Shown: in pieces, positions 1 to 9,438 of the stretch
Position numbering within the stretch: position 1 is the stretch's first letter
How the letters are laid out: each line of letters starts with the position of its first letter
Assembly: GCF_024347655.1 (NCBI RefSeq)
Contig: NZ_AP025514.1
Coordinates: 2,170,001-2,234,000, forward strand
Source of the DNA: Vibrio toranzoniae
GTDB lineage: Bacteria > Pseudomonadota > Gammaproteobacteria > Enterobacterales > Vibrionaceae
Length of the DNA: 64,000 nt
Direction of reading: 5' to 3'
Notes under the pieces: model-generated
The model's input: only the letters and a program-made list of their open reading frames with translations
Database searches by the model: none
What the model was told of the DNA's origin: nothing
Made by a program: the position numbers and the translations under genes

Positions 1-76
<76 letters not shown>

Positions 77-178
77 TATTCTTCTTACCTCTTTCGAGAG
101 TTAAGAGAACAACCTGATTGATGGGCTTATGGGAAAACATCAATTTAGGCTTACTTTGTGAGAAGTAAGACACACCCT

Positions 179-263
<85 letters not shown>

Positions 264-288
264 TATTCTTCCTTAATTGGAAATTCGA

Positions 289-316
289 AAAGCCAACTCG
301 TTGAGTTGGCTTTTTT
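289..316 (+). terminator. Rho-independent terminator of the tRNA-Tyr array
   Basis: A perfect 9-bp stem (AGCCAACTC at 291-299, GAGTTGGCT at 303-311) with a 3-nt loop is followed by a run of T. It lies 28 bp after the last tRNA CCA. Confidence 0.92.
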
Positions 317-760
317 CGTTTCTAAGTTCAACACTTCGGACACCTACCCGCAGTTCTCACTGCAAGACTGTAATCTCTTGGAAATCATTTCCCATACTTC
401 CCAGTGACATCCACAATCTAAAGAAGAGGCGCAACCTAAGCCATTGGTAGAAATAAGCTACTCATACTCTTCAACTATTTGTTGTTTCTGATGCAGTGAT
501 ATTTCAGGTTCTACTATCGGTCCGAAAACTCAGTCGTCACGATTAACACCTCTATCTTGGTTAGATACCCCGATTGAATATCTAAATAGAATGAGTAACT
601 TGGTTCAGCCTAATTCACCGTTAGCACAAAGTATCACTCTAAATAATTGTCGTGATGATACTGTTTTACTACAAATGAGGAGAATCCAGAGAGCCGCATT
701 ATCGTAATGCCCTAGAAAAACTCTCTTCTGAAAACTTACAGTTCTATACAACCAGACACA
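317..760. other. Stretch without a recognised gene
   Basis: No convincing gene is seen here. One stop-free frame on the plus strand runs from 492 to the TAA at 705-707 (about 71 codons) but has no ATG until 591 and no ribosome binding site. It contains a plausible protein-like stretch (LSWLDTPIEYLNRMSNLVQ) that I cannot assign. It may be the worn remnant of a gene or chance. Confidence 0.35.
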
Positions 761-795
761 AAAAAGCCCCTACAGATTTCTCCGTAGGGGCTTTC
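761..795 (-). terminator. Terminator of the Tim44-like gene
   Basis: Stem GCCCCTAC (766-773) pairs with GTAGGGGC (784-791), with a 10-nt loop. Read on the minus strand it is followed by TTTTTT. It lies about 50 bp past the stop codon of the gene at 845-1753. Confidence 0.88.
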
Positions 796-844
796 AATAA
801 TCAAAGTAATGTCTAGCTAATTCATTTTTAGTTAACTATCGAGA

Positions 845-1753
845 TTAACCTTGAATACCAACAATTAGCCAAGGCGCATTGTTAGTGGTTAGATCGCGCT
901 CTAAGTGCCAGATATCAGTGATATCTTCTTCGATGCCATCCGCGGTATCGCGGTAACGACCACTAAACTGTAGGCTTAGTTGTGCTTTGCTACCGTCGTG
1001 GTCAGCTCGAACGATTTCAGCATCAACGTACATTACGTCTGTGTGCTGATCACCGTCTAGCTTATTACGCTCAGCTTTTAGGTCTTCAAACAGGCTTGGA
1101 GACACGTACTCTTCAATCGTGTTTAGCTCGTTGTGGTTCCATGCACCTTGCAGTGTACGGTAGTGTTCACGAGAGCCATTGATGAAGGCCGCTTGATCAA
1201 AGCCCGGTGGGTAGTTATGTGGTACATCGCTTTGTGCACCAAAACCGAAGCCACCAGCAGTGCCTTGTGATTGAGGTTGTGCTTGCTCGAAGTTATGAAC
1301 ATTTGGTTGTTGCTTTGATTGCTCAAACTTGTTCTGATTCATACCGCCGAATGCAGGCTGTTGACCACGTGCATTCTGCTGATTCATTGAGCCCTGCTTC
1401 GCACCCAGCATTCCGCGTAGGAACTTAAACGCTAGGAAAGCAATCAGACCCATGATCAGAATATCCATAAACTGGATACCTTCAAAGGCGCCACCAAAGA
1501 ATGCCGCTAAAAGACCACCAGCAAGTAAACCACCTAGCAGACCGCCCATAAGGCCTTTCTTGCTAGAGTTAGCTGCTGCTTTCTTACCGGTTTGATCTTG
1601 TCGGATCGAATTCGTGTTTTGTTGTTTTGGTGCTGGAGCCGTTTTAAAGCTTTTGCCAAATGACTTACCACCACCAAACTTTTTCGCTTCTGCGATTGGC
1701 GTCACCGCGACTGTTACCAACAGGATCGCGACTAGTGAGAAAAATCGTTTCAT
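845..1753 (-). CDS. Tim44-like domain envelope protein
   Basis: A 302-residue protein of the bacterial Tim44-like family. It starts with a signal peptide (MKRFFSLVAILLVTVAV, cleavage near AEA-KK), then a lysine- and glycine-rich stretch. A glycine-rich hydrophobic block of two membrane segments follows at about 67-113, then a Q/N-rich linker (115-180), and a C-terminal Tim44-like domain of NTF2 fold (about 185-302) with the usual aromatic-rich end (WLIVGIQG). The mitochondrial Tim44 is part of the import motor; the bacterial relatives have no settled function, so a role in the envelope is all that can be said. The start is supported by GGATAATAATG. It is transcribed alone, divergently from the TetR gene. 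Confidence 0.85.
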   Translation of the reverse strand: MKRFFSLVAILLVTVAVTPIAEAKKFGGGKSFGKSFKTAPAPKQQNTNSIRQDQTGKKAAANSSKKGLMGGLLGGLLAGGLLAAFFGGAFEGIQFMDILIMGLIAFLAFKFLRGMLGAKQGSMNQQNARGQQPAFGGMNQNKFEQSKQQPNVHNFEQAQPQSQGTAGGFGFGAQSDVPHNYPPGFDQAAFINGSREHYRTLQGAWNHNELNTIEEYVSPSLFEDLKAERNKLDGDQHTDVMYVDAEIVRADHDGSKAQLSLQFSGRYRDTADGIEEDITDIWHLERDLTTNNAPWLIVGIQG

Positions 1754-1949
1754 TATTATCCTTTATAGGTTTTTTATCTTTCGACCCTTTCATCATACTC
1801 GTTAACAAAGAACAATGAAATATTCACGGCATTTACACATGTATCATAATATTGCGGCTATTAATTGGTTGCTTAATTAGCGAAAAGATTGACGACTATC
1901 GAGGGCATCATTAAAATATTGAACGATGTTCATTTATTAGAAACGAATC

Positions 1950-2540
1950 ATGGCACGAAGAAACGATCATACTCGAGAGCAATTAGTTCAGCTGACCTTA
2001 AAGACAGTGACAAACTTTTTAGATCAGCACTCTTATCACGAGTTAAGTCTACGTAAAATTGCCAATATGATTGGTTACGTCCCTAGCACATTGGTGAATG
2101 TATTTGGGAACTACAATCTACTACTTTTGCACGTTGTTGCCCAAACATTAGATGAACTGACGTCTGAATCAGCGACCGCTGTCGAACAATCGAGCAATCC
2201 TCAACAAGCTCTATTCAATCTTGCCTACTGCTACCACGATTTTGCACAAAGACACCCTCACCGTTGGCAGCTTATTTTTGAGCACAACATGAACGGTGAA
2301 AACCTTCCTGAATGGCAGTCGAACCGCATCGATAAAATGATAGGTATGCTTGAGCAACTTCTAGTCGCCATTGCTCCTGAACACACGGAAAGTGAAGTGG
2401 TTAAAGCCAGCCGAGTATTATGGTCAGGTGTGCATGGTATTACTTTATTAAGTGTCGACGATAAATTTTTCGCATCAGAACCTATTGATGGTAAAGAGTT
2501 GATCGATAACCTAGTCTCAAACTACTTAACTAACTGGTAA
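1950..2540 (+). CDS. TetR-family transcriptional regulator
   Basis: A 196-residue TetR-type repressor. Residues about 10-57 form the helix-turn-helix (ELSLRKIANMIGYVPSTLVNVFGNYNLLL matches the TetR pattern S-x-R-x-I-A-x-x-x-G-x-x-x-x-x-x-x-x-F-x-N, given here as two parts: ELSLRKIANMIG and VPSTLVNVFGNYN). The C-terminal half is a helical ligand-binding domain of the type with a conserved W-x-x-x-H-G (LWSGVHGIT). It lies 17 bp upstream of the MFS-acyltransferase gene on the same strand, so the two are probably one operon and the regulator probably controls it. The ligand is unknown; a fatty acid or lysophospholipid would fit the neighbour, but that is inference. There is no clear ribosome binding site before the ATG. 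Confidence 0.85.
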   Translation: MARRNDHTREQLVQLTLKTVTNFLDQHSYHELSLRKIANMIGYVPSTLVNVFGNYNLLLLHVVAQTLDELTSESATAVEQSSNPQQALFNLAYCYHDFAQRHPHRWQLIFEHNMNGENLPEWQSNRIDKMIGMLEQLLVAIAPEHTESEVVKASRVLWSGVHGITLLSVDDKFFASEPIDGKELIDNLVSNYLTNW

Positions 2541-2557
2541 GTATCCAAGGAAAAAGA

Positions 2558-4432
2558 ATGAACAACAGCAGCCAATCTTCGCTGTTAACGCAAAAAAGGT
2601 TCCTACCCTACTTTATTACCCAATTTTTGGGGGCCTTTAATGACAACATATTCAAAAATGTTCTGTTGCTGTTTGTTGCTTTCGCAAGCGTAGACACGCT
2701 GCCTATCTCCAGTAATTTATTCATAAATTTGGCCGCTGGTCTATTTATTCTGCCCTTCTTCCTATTTTCGGCTTTGGCTGGCGTACTGGCTGATAAATAT
2801 GAAAAGTCTTGGTTTATTCGTAAGATTAAGCTCATTGAAGTGGTTATTATGTCACTGGGTGCTATCGGTTTTATCTACGAAAGCTACGGAATATTACTTC
2901 TGCTTCTGTTTCTAATGGGAACACAAAGTGCCTTCTTTGGCCCGGTTAAATATGCGCTATTGCCACAACAATTAAAAACGAAAGAGCTTGTTTCTGGAAA
3001 TGCCTTAGTTGAGACAGGCACATTCCTAGCGATCCTGATTGGCACTCTCGGTGCCGGTATTATTGCTTCAGAAGAAAGCGCTAAGCTGATCGCCGCTATC
3101 AGTATCATTTTATTCGCGATTCTCGGATATGTCTCAAGCTGTTTTATTCCTGAAGCACCAAGCAACGCCCCAAATCTAGAAGTAAATTGGCAGCCCGTTA
3201 AGCTGACCCGCAGCACACTGGCGATTGCGAAGAAAGACCGACCTACTTTCCAAGCGCTGATGTCTATCAGCTGGTTTTGGTTCCTTGGTGCAGCTTACCT
3301 GACTCAGTTTCCAAACTTCACGAGGCTTCATCTAAACGGTACAGAGAGTTCGGTCGCATTTTTGCTAGCGTTATTCTCTGTCGGAATTGCCATTGGCTCG
3401 TTGACGTGTGACAAACTATCCAATCACAGAATTGAAATCGGTATCGTACCCATTGGTAGTATGGGAATATCCATATTTGGCCTATTGATGGCGATATCAA
3501 TTCCTGAGTCGTTGCCTGATTTCAGCTCGTTTCACCAATTTGTCACCCACTCAGAACTTTGGCCACTGTTTGCTTACTTGCTACTGCTTGGGATATCTGG
3601 CGGTATCTTTATTGTCCCTCTGTACTCCTTGATGCAGTTACGAGCAAAGCCAGACGAGCGAGCGCAAGTCATTGCCGGCCTCAACATCTACAACTCACTG
3701 TTCATGGTAGGAAGTGCGGTTTTAGGTATTGTTTGCCTCAGCGTTCTAGAGCTTTCAATTCCACAGCTGTTTATCTTGCTCGCGGTGGGCAACACCTTGG
3801 TGATGTTCTACCTGTTCCATCAGGTGCCTATCTATGCGTTCCGTTTTTTCACTTGGGTGGTGACTCACACCATGTACCGAGTTAAACATAAAAACTTACA
3901 TCACCTGCCAGAAAAAGGCGGCGCGCTAATCGTCTGCAATCATGTGAGTTATATGGATGCTTTGCTGCTGAGCGCGGTTTGCCCTCGCTTGATCCGTTTT
4001 GTGATGGAAGAGGATTACACCAAGTTGCCGCCAATTCGGCGCTTCTTGAAAAGAGCAGGGGTTATTCCAATCTCCGCCACCAACCGCAGTTCGATTCGAA
4101 ACGCTTTCAAAGAAGTAGAACGTGCCCTGCATGAAGGCCACATTGTATGTATTTTCCCAGAAGGAAAGCTAACCTCTGATGGCGAAGTGGCTGAGTTCAT
4201 GCGTGGTATGGAGCTGATTATCAAACGCTCCCCAGTCCCTGTAATTCCAATGGCTTTAAAAGGATTATGGGGCAGTTACTTTAGCCGTTACAAAGGCCGC
4301 GCCTGTAAAGGATTACCAACTCGTTTCTGGACTAAGTTAGAGATAGAAGCTGGTGAGCCTATTTCACCTAAAGAAGCGTCTTGTGAAACTCTTCGACAGT
4401 CAGTCTCTGATCTTCGTGGATCGCTGCGTTAA
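2558..4432 (+). CDS. MFS transporter fused to 1-acylglycerophosphate-type acyltransferase (LplT-PlsC-like)
   Basis: A 624-residue fusion. Residues about 10-425 are a 12-helix major facilitator domain that begins FLPYFITQFLGAFNDNIFKN, as in LplT lysophospholipid flippases. Residues about 440-624 are a PlsC/Aas-type acyltransferase with the catalytic HX4D box (NHVSYMD, about residue 461) and the FPEGKLTSDGE box (about residue 533). In E. coli, LplT and Aas are separate and Aas carries an acyl-ACP synthetase domain; here that domain is absent. The likely role is to bring lysophospholipids in across the inner membrane and re-acylate them, so the acyl donor would have to come from elsewhere. A good ribosome binding site (AAGGAAAAAGA) precedes the ATG. 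It is paired with the TetR gene upstream. Confidence 0.82.
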   Translation: MNNSSQSSLLTQKRFLPYFITQFLGAFNDNIFKNVLLLFVAFASVDTLPISSNLFINLAAGLFILPFFLFSALAGVLADKYEKSWFIRKIKLIEVVIMSLGAIGFIYESYGILLLLLFLMGTQSAFFGPVKYALLPQQLKTKELVSGNALVETGTFLAILIGTLGAGIIASEESAKLIAAISIILFAILGYVSSCFIPEAPSNAPNLEVNWQPVKLTRSTLAIAKKDRPTFQALMSISWFWFLGAAYLTQFPNFTRLHLNGTESSVAFLLALFSVGIAIGSLTCDKLSNHRIEIGIVPIGSMGISIFGLLMAISIPESLPDFSSFHQFVTHSELWPLFAYLLLLGISGGIFIVPLYSLMQLRAKPDERAQVIAGLNIYNSLFMVGSAVLGIVCLSVLELSIPQLFILLAVGNTLVMFYLFHQVPIYAFRFFTWVVTHTMYRVKHKNLHHLPEKGGALIVCNHVSYMDALLLSAVCPRLIRFVMEEDYTKLPPIRRFLKRAGVIPISATNRSSIRNAFKEVERALHEGHIVCIFPEGKLTSDGEVAEFMRGMELIIKRSPVPVIPMALKGLWGSYFSRYKGRACKGLPTRFWTKLEIEAGEPISPKEASCETLRQSVSDLRGSLR

Positions 4433-4452
4433 GTTTTCCTTAACGTTTGTTC
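4425..4452 (+). terminator. Possible weak terminator after MFS-acyltransferase gene
   Basis: CGTTAAG (4427-4433) and CTTAACG (4439-4445) form a 7-bp stem with a 5-nt loop, followed by TTTGTTC. The stop codon TAA lies in the first arm. The T run is interrupted, so termination would be partial. Confidence 0.45.
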
Positions 4453-4538
4453 AATTCATTTAGACTTACTTATCATTTTATTGAACGTATAGTGGTTTCA
4501 TCACAATAAAGCCACAACAAAACAAGACTCTAAATACA

Positions 4539-5459
4539 ATGAACCTAAAAAAGTCCGTTCCATTTTATCTTGCTGCACTGTTTTGCTTAACGCCTTGGGT
4601 TAGCTCACCGACTGCGCTCGTTATCGGTTTTCTGCTGGCAAGTTTAGGTTTGGTGCCAGAACACTTGGAAGTAGGCAAACTAACGAAGAAGTTACTGGCC
4701 TACTCGATTGTGGGGTTAGGTTTTGGTATTCAGTTTGAGAAAGCATTGGCGGTGACAGGCGACGGTATTGGGTTAATTATCGCCACCATCATCGGCACAT
4801 TGGTTATAGGTTGGTTCTTAGCGAAACGCATGGGGTTAGATCGCACCACGGGCTATCTTATTTCTTCTGGTACCGCGATTTGTGGTGGTAGTGCCATTGC
4901 CGCTGTAGCACCAGCAATTAAAGCCGACGATGAACAGATTGGTTTAGCGTTAGCCACAGTATTCGTACTGAACTCGGTCGCTCTATTCTTGTTCCCAATG
5001 ATTGGCCACGCGCTTGAGTTAAGCCAACAGACTTTCGGTACATGGGCTGCAATAGCGATCCATGATACCTCTTCGGTTGTCGGTGCTGCATCTGCGTATG
5101 GTGAGGAAGCGCTCACCACAGCAACAACATTAAAACTAGCTCGCGCGCTTTGGATCATCCCAATCGCATTAGTAAGTGCAATGATCTTCAAAAATGGCCA
5201 AAAGAAGATTACGATTCCGTACTTTATTTTCTTCTATTGTGCCGCTATCGCTGTAAGTGACTTATTGCCACAATTTGAGATGGCCTACCAAAGTATCTTT
5301 GACGTGTCTAAGCGCGCTCTAGTGGTGTGTCTTTTCTTGATAGGTTGTGGGATTTCAGTTGAGAAGCTTAAAGCAGCAGGGCCAAAGCCTCTGATGTTTG
5401 GTATTACTATGTGGGTGATGATTTCGACAGGCTCATTAGCGTGGTTAACTCTCGCCTAA
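4539..5459 (+). CDS. YeiH/UPF0324-family membrane protein (putative sulfate exporter family)
   Basis: A 306-residue integral membrane protein with about nine to ten hydrophobic segments. It matches the YeiH family, annotated as putative sulfate exporter. Typical features are the first segment with [32 protein letters not shown], the glycine-rich [19 protein letters not shown] block (about 109-127) and [15 protein letters not shown] (about 178-192). The family's substrate has not been firmly shown; some members are linked to cysteine or sulfonate metabolism. No LysR-type regulator is adjacent here, unlike E. coli yeiE-yeiH. It is a single-gene unit that ends in a 9-bp tandem repeat and a terminator. 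Confidence 0.85.
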   Translation: MNLKKSVPFYLAALFCLTPWVSSPTALVIGFLLASLGLVPEHLEVGKLTKKLLAYSIVGLGFGIQFEKALAVTGDGIGLIIATIIGTLVIGWFLAKRMGLDRTTGYLISSGTAICGGSAIAAVAPAIKADDEQIGLALATVFVLNSVALFLFPMIGHALELSQQTFGTWAAIAIHDTSSVVGAASAYGEEALTTATTLKLARALWIIPIALVSAMIFKNGQKKITIPYFIFFYCAAIAVSDLLPQFEMAYQSIFDVSKRALVVCLFLIGCGISVEKLKAAGPKPLMFGITMWVMISTGSLAWLTLA

Positions 5460-5488
5460 TACACCTAATACACCTAATACACCTAATA
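5452..5488 (+). repeat. 9-bp tandem repeat (ACACCTAAT) at the yeiH-type gene's 3' end
   Basis: Three perfect copies of ACACCTAAT (5461-5469, 5470-5478, 5479-5487) follow a fourth partial copy (CCTAAT, 5455-5460) that contains the gene's stop codon. Because each unit holds a TAA in the same register, slippage here would not change the protein. Confidence 0.9.
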
Positions 5489-5552
5489 CGCAAAGAAGCA
5501 CTGTAGATTGGTTAATATGTTAATCAGACAAACAGATTAGCGAATGACAAAA

Positions 5553-5588
5553 TAAAAAGGCAAAGCTCACATGGGCTTTGCCTTTATT
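5553..5588 (+). terminator. Terminator of the YeiH-type gene
   Basis: AAAGGCAAAGC (5556-5566) pairs with GCTTTGCCTTT (5575-5585), an 11-bp stem with an 8-nt loop. A-rich sequence before and T-rich sequence after make it usable from both sides, so it could also end the small gene at 5624-5788. Confidence 0.85.
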
Positions 5589-5623
5589 GTCTATAGCGTA
5601 AACATCTATATTCGGAACAGTCA

Positions 5624-5788
5624 CTAATCAAACAGGGGCTTATCACTCTTCTTGCTCTCTCTTTTCATCAAAACAAGCACTACAACCAATACAAATGCGG
5701 TGAGTTCGGCTAACGATCGCGTCACCCCTGACGACGTCACTGCTTGGCCTATCTGCAGTAAAACCGCAATGATGAGGGCTATCTTCAT
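5624..5788 (-). CDS. Small membrane protein, 54 aa
   Basis: A 54-codon frame reads MKIALIIAVLLQIGQAV, then a short polar stretch (TSSGVTRSLAE), a second hydrophobic helix (LTAFVLVVVLVLM) and a strongly basic, hydrophilic tail (KRESKKSDKP). The layout is that of a small inner-membrane protein with two segments or a signal anchor plus one helix. AAGG lies about 9 nt before the ATG. It has no close neighbour on its strand other than menE 150 bp upstream and is followed by the terminator at 5553-5588. I do not recognise a family; it could be a downstream member of the men transcript. Confidence 0.55.
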   Translation of the reverse strand: MKIALIIAVLLQIGQAVTSSGVTRSLAELTAFVLVVVLVLMKRESKKSDKPLFD

Positions 5789-5939
5789 AATAAAACCTTA
5801 TTCCATAATCCGTTACTTGTGAGCCTTATTATGATGGATGGTTATAAAGATAATAAATTCTGTTTTGAACTATCTAATTGCTAAATTAACTAACCGTCTT
5901 TCAACTGAACAGATCGACAATTAACTTCCATGTTGGCGC

Positions 5940-7373
5940 TTATTTTGACTTCCTGTGTTGGAACAACCAAGATGCCAAGCCCGACCTAGATACCTTAATG
6001 CCCTGCTGCTCTTGCTCAGGCATTTGATAATACTCGATAGGAAATTTGAATCGCTCTAGGCTCTTTTGTAACTGTTCTGCAAACCAATCTCTGGTAGGTA
6101 GTTCGTCACAGTCGACGATCGCAATAGGTCTAAAGCCAAATTCACCATCTTCTACAGGGACCACAAAAGCTTGTTTAACTTCAGCTAATTGGTTGAGTGC
6201 TCGCTCAATTTCTTCACAGTGGATGTTTTCACCGCCAGAAATAAATTGATTGTCGGCGCGGCCAATTATCGACACTTGTTCGCCGTCCCATTGGCCGAGA
6301 TCTTTACTATCAAACCAACCGCTCTCATCCACCAAAGGCGTTAATTTACCTTGATGGTAATAACCGGAAGCGAGGGTGTCACCTCCAATATAGATACGTT
6401 GGTTTTCAATTTTCAATTGACGATGATTAAGCACGAAACCAGAAGTGCTGCTTGCATCAACAGGTTTTGCAGTCACCGTTGAAGCCGCTTCTGTCATGCC
6501 ATACCCCAACCAAGTTTCGATGCCCATCTGTTGAGCTTGAAGAGCAAGTTCCTCTGGAATATGACTTCCGCCCAGAAGTACATGCGTTAAAGTAAGTACT
6601 TGCTTACTCTTGAGTAATCGATGTAGTTGAGTAGCGACTAATGAAGCGTGACTGCATTCTTCTATATCGGTTTCAAGCTGACCTGAGCCTATTTTTATGC
6701 ACCCACCAGCCGCCAACCAACGATGAACAATTGCCAACCCTGACACATGGTACATAGGTAAGCTAAGCAACCAAGTATCCGTGCCTTTAAATTGAAATTC
6801 ATCCAGTAAGCCGACAGCAGAACATAGATGTTGCTCAAATGTATGTGCCACTGCTTTTGGATTTCCAGTAGAGCCAGAAGTAAATACGATGCTTGCGAGG
6901 TTGTGAGGATTAAAACGAGAAGAATCAGAAGTAGCGATTAGCTTGTCATCGACATACAGCTCATTCAAACAAGGTAATACAAGTAACTGAGTGTTTGGTT
7001 CAGCAACGTCTGATTGATTTAAACCACCGCTCTCCAACAACCATAGATAACGTCTATCCGATGGACTATACAGCGATTCAAGCTTTTGCATTAAACTAGC
7101 GGCAGGCTGAGGCATCGTAAACGCACAAAGCACACCCAAATTAAGCGCCGCAAGATAAACGGGGATCACTTCAGCTTGATTCTTACCAACAATGGTCAAC
7201 ACATCGCCTTGAGAGAGGCCTTGTTCGGATAGCCGTTGTTGGTAATCACTCACTAACACTGAGACTTGCAGCCAAGTGTAAGCGCGATTAGGAATCACTA
7301 ACGCAGTTTGATGTGGGTTCTGCTGCGCCCACTGTACCCAGAGCGGGTGATGAATAGATTGTGGGCGCATCAT
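5940..7373 (-). CDS. menE: o-Succinylbenzoate-CoA ligase MenE
   Basis: A 477-residue acyl-adenylate-forming enzyme that converts o-succinylbenzoate, ATP and CoA to o-succinylbenzoyl-CoA in menaquinone synthesis. The AMP-binding loop FTSGSTGNPKAVAH is at about 164-177. The adenylate motif LGYGMTEAAS comes before the hinge (about 285-294), and the C-terminal domain carries DNQFISGGENIHCEEIE. Length is close to the family's 450-490. It is the last gene of menFDHBCE; 89 bp separate it from menC. Its place in the operon separates it from the many other AMP-binding ligases. Confidence 0.95.
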   Translation of the reverse strand: MMRPQSIHHPLWVQWAQQNPHQTALVIPNRAYTWLQVSVLVSDYQQRLSEQGLSQGDVLTIVGKNQAEVIPVYLAALNLGVLCAFTMPQPAASLMQKLESLYSPSDRRYLWLLESGGLNQSDVAEPNTQLLVLPCLNELYVDDKLIATSDSSRFNPHNLASIVFTSGSTGNPKAVAHTFEQHLCSAVGLLDEFQFKGTDTWLLSLPMYHVSGLAIVHRWLAAGGCIKIGSGQLETDIEECSHASLVATQLHRLLKSKQVLTLTHVLLGGSHIPEELALQAQQMGIETWLGYGMTEAASTVTAKPVDASSTSGFVLNHRQLKIENQRIYIGGDTLASGYYHQGKLTPLVDESGWFDSKDLGQWDGEQVSIIGRADNQFISGGENIHCEEIERALNQLAEVKQAFVVPVEDGEFGFRPIAIVDCDELPTRDWFAEQLQKSLERFKFPIEYYQMPEQEQQGIKVSRSGLASWLFQHRKSK

Positions 7374-7462
7374 AAGATAACCAAAAAATAGATTAAGAAC
7401 TGACGAAGTTAATTAAATAGCCACTCAACTAACTTGTAAAACAGAACGAAAAATAGCTCGGC

Positions 7463-8470
7463 CTAAGAAGACCAAATCAATTGTTGTTGCTCAAGCGTTG
7501 AGACCGGAAGCTGACAACCCGGCCAAGAGACAGCTAACTGTTGTTGATACAAGCCAATTGTATCAAGCCCCGGCACTTCATCAGGTAAGTACTGTTGTGC
7601 CAATCGCGCTATCTGAGTTAAGCCAAGGCTAGACTCTATGCTTGAACTTAGGACGGGTTTGATACCAAGTTGCTGCGCGCGTTCAATGATAGCAACACAA
7701 CGCTCTACCGAGCCAATCAAGGTTGGTTTAATCACAACCGCTTTAACACCAGTCAGATCGCTGAGATCAAACTCAGGGCTTCTTACCGCTTCTTGCAGGG
7801 TTTCATCCCACGCAATCGCAACGCCATGGTCGATGGCAAATGCCAAGCTGTCTTCTGGCTTTTGACAAGGCTCTTCAATAAAGCTGATACGTTGACGCAA
7901 TGAAGGCGCAATGTACTTGATGAACTGCTTAGCTTTTTCCGGCTTCCACGCGCGGTTAGCATCTAATCTTAGCGTTAAATCAGGAATCGATTCAAGGAAT
8001 AAACTCACCAACATGCCATCACGGATCGCTTCATAAAGACCGACCTTTACCTTAGCAACCTTCTCGCCTTTCATCTCATTGAGCACAGGGATCAACTCGT
8101 CAGGGTCACCAGTACACAATGGCGCGGCTTGGTAGTTCCCTTCAGCGTTGAGTTCGCCGCGTAATTCCATCATCGCCATCGAAAAGCCAAACGCGACAGA
8201 AGGGTATAACTGATCAAATGGCGTTTGAGGATTATTGTGGTTCCAAAGCTCTAATTCATGTTGCAGTTGAATACCAGCTTGTTCGGCATCTTCTTGACTA
8301 AAGCCCGGCAAAGGTGCGACCTCACCAAAACCTGTCTTACCATCACACTCAAGCTGGATGATATAGCCAACGCGTTCGTTCAACTTATTGTCACGCAGCA
8401 CCACTCCACTATCCATAGGTAATTGATAACGGTAGAGTTTAGCGTGGCGATGAGAATTCACTGAGTTCAT
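7463..8470 (-). CDS. menC: o-Succinylbenzoate synthase MenC
   Basis: A 335-residue enolase-superfamily enzyme that dehydrates SHCHC to o-succinylbenzoate. The catalytic lysine pair is in AKVKVG (K140, K142). The metal ligands are D170 (LDANRAW), E199 (FIEEP) and D222 (AWDE). The second catalytic lysine is K248 (VIKP). An N-terminal capping domain (1-110) is present, and the length is usual for gammaproteobacteria. It lies between menB and menE in the men operon. Confidence 0.95.
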   Translation of the reverse strand: MNSVNSHRHAKLYRYQLPMDSGVVLRDNKLNERVGYIIQLECDGKTGFGEVAPLPGFSQEDAEQAGIQLQHELELWNHNNPQTPFDQLYPSVAFGFSMAMMELRGELNAEGNYQAAPLCTGDPDELIPVLNEMKGEKVAKVKVGLYEAIRDGMLVSLFLESIPDLTLRLDANRAWKPEKAKQFIKYIAPSLRQRISFIEEPCQKPEDSLAFAIDHGVAIAWDETLQEAVRSPEFDLSDLTGVKAVVIKPTLIGSVERCVAIIERAQQLGIKPVLSSSIESSLGLTQIARLAQQYLPDEVPGLDTIGLYQQQLAVSWPGCQLPVSTLEQQQLIWSS

Positions 8471-8504
8471 AAAGCTTCCTAAAAACGGGGAACATCAAAA
8501 CAAA

Positions 8505-8527
8505 ACGAGCCGCTATTGAGCGACTCA
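8505..8527 (-). other. menB-menC intercistronic hairpin
   Basis: GAG-C-CGCT (8507-8514) and AGCG-A-CTC (8519-8526) form a stem with one mismatch and a 4-nt loop. There is no T run, so this is more likely an mRNA stability or processing element than a terminator. Confidence 0.4.
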
Positions 8528-8544
8528 TTCTGAAGAGGAAAAGG

Positions 8545-9411
8545 TTATGGGTTACGCGGGAATTTGTCGAAATCAGGTCGACGTTTCTCATTAAATGCAT
8601 TACGGCCTTCTTGGCCTTCCTCTGTCATGTAGAACATCATGGTTGCGTTACCAGCGAGCTCTTGCAGACCCGCTTGACCATCACAGTCAGCATTAAGAGC
8701 GGCTTTCAAGCAACGCAGAGCCATTGGGCTGTGCTGCAGCACTTCACGACACCAACGAACGGTTTCTTTTTCTAGGTCAGCGACAGGAACAACCGTATTT
8801 ACAAGGCCCATGTCCAGTGCTTCTTGAGCATCATAGAAACGGCATAGGAACCAAATTTCACGCGCTTTCTTCTGGCCAACAATACGTGCCATGTAAGAAG
8901 CACCCCAGCCGCCATCGAATGAACCCACTTTAGGCCCCGTCTGACCAAATTGTGCATTTTCAGCAGCAATAGTAAGGTCTGCCATCATGTGAAGAACATG
9001 GCCGCCACCTACAGCCCAGCCAGATACCGCTGCGATAACTGGTTTTGGACAAGTACGAATTTGACGTTGGAAATCAAGCACGTTCAAGTGGTGTGTACCT
9101 GAATCATCTTGATAGCCGCCGTAGTCACCACGGATACTTTGGTCACCGCCAGAACAGAATGCCTTCTCACCAAGACCCGTCAAAATGATCACGCCAACTT
9201 TCTCGTCATAACGAGCATCAGCCAGTGCATTGATCATCTCTTTTACGGTTTGTGGACGGAACGCATTGTGTACTTGAGGACGCGCGATCGTGATTTTTGC
9301 AATACCATCGTCAGACTTATGGTACTGAATATCTTCGAATTGATTGCTTTCATCGCGCCAGTTAACGGCTGCATAAAGTTCTTCTTCTGTGATGCCTACT
9401 GTTTTAGCCAT
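8545..9411 (-). CDS. menB: 1,4-Dihydroxy-2-naphthoyl-CoA synthase MenB
   Basis: A crotonase-fold enzyme that closes o-succinylbenzoyl-CoA to DHNA-CoA. It is nearly identical over long stretches to E. coli Men[20 protein letters not shown], the bicarbonate/oxyanion region [30 protein letters not shown] and the C-terminal end [12 protein letters not shown]. From this start the protein is 288 residues (E. coli 285). The frame is open further upstream, to an ATG at 9423 and a GTG at 9441, but the GTG is buried in a perfect hairpin, and the chosen ATG gives the usual N-terminus [18 protein letters not shown]. An ATG at 9423 cannot be excluded. Confidence 0.95.
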   Translation of the reverse strand: MAKTVGITEEELYAAVNWRDESNQFEDIQYHKSDDGIAKITIARPQVHNAFRPQTVKEMINALADARYDEKVGVIILTGLGEKAFCSGGDQSIRGDYGGYQDDSGTHHLNVLDFQRQIRTCPKPVIAAVSGWAVGGGHVLHMMADLTIAAENAQFGQTGPKVGSFDGGWGASYMARIVGQKKAREIWFLCRFYDAQEALDMGLVNTVVPVADLEKETVRWCREVLQHSPMALRCLKAALNADCDGQAGLQELAGNATMMFYMTEEGQEGRNAFNEKRRPDFDKFPRNP

Positions 9412-9438
9412 GGTGATTCCCATTGTTCTATTAGAGAC

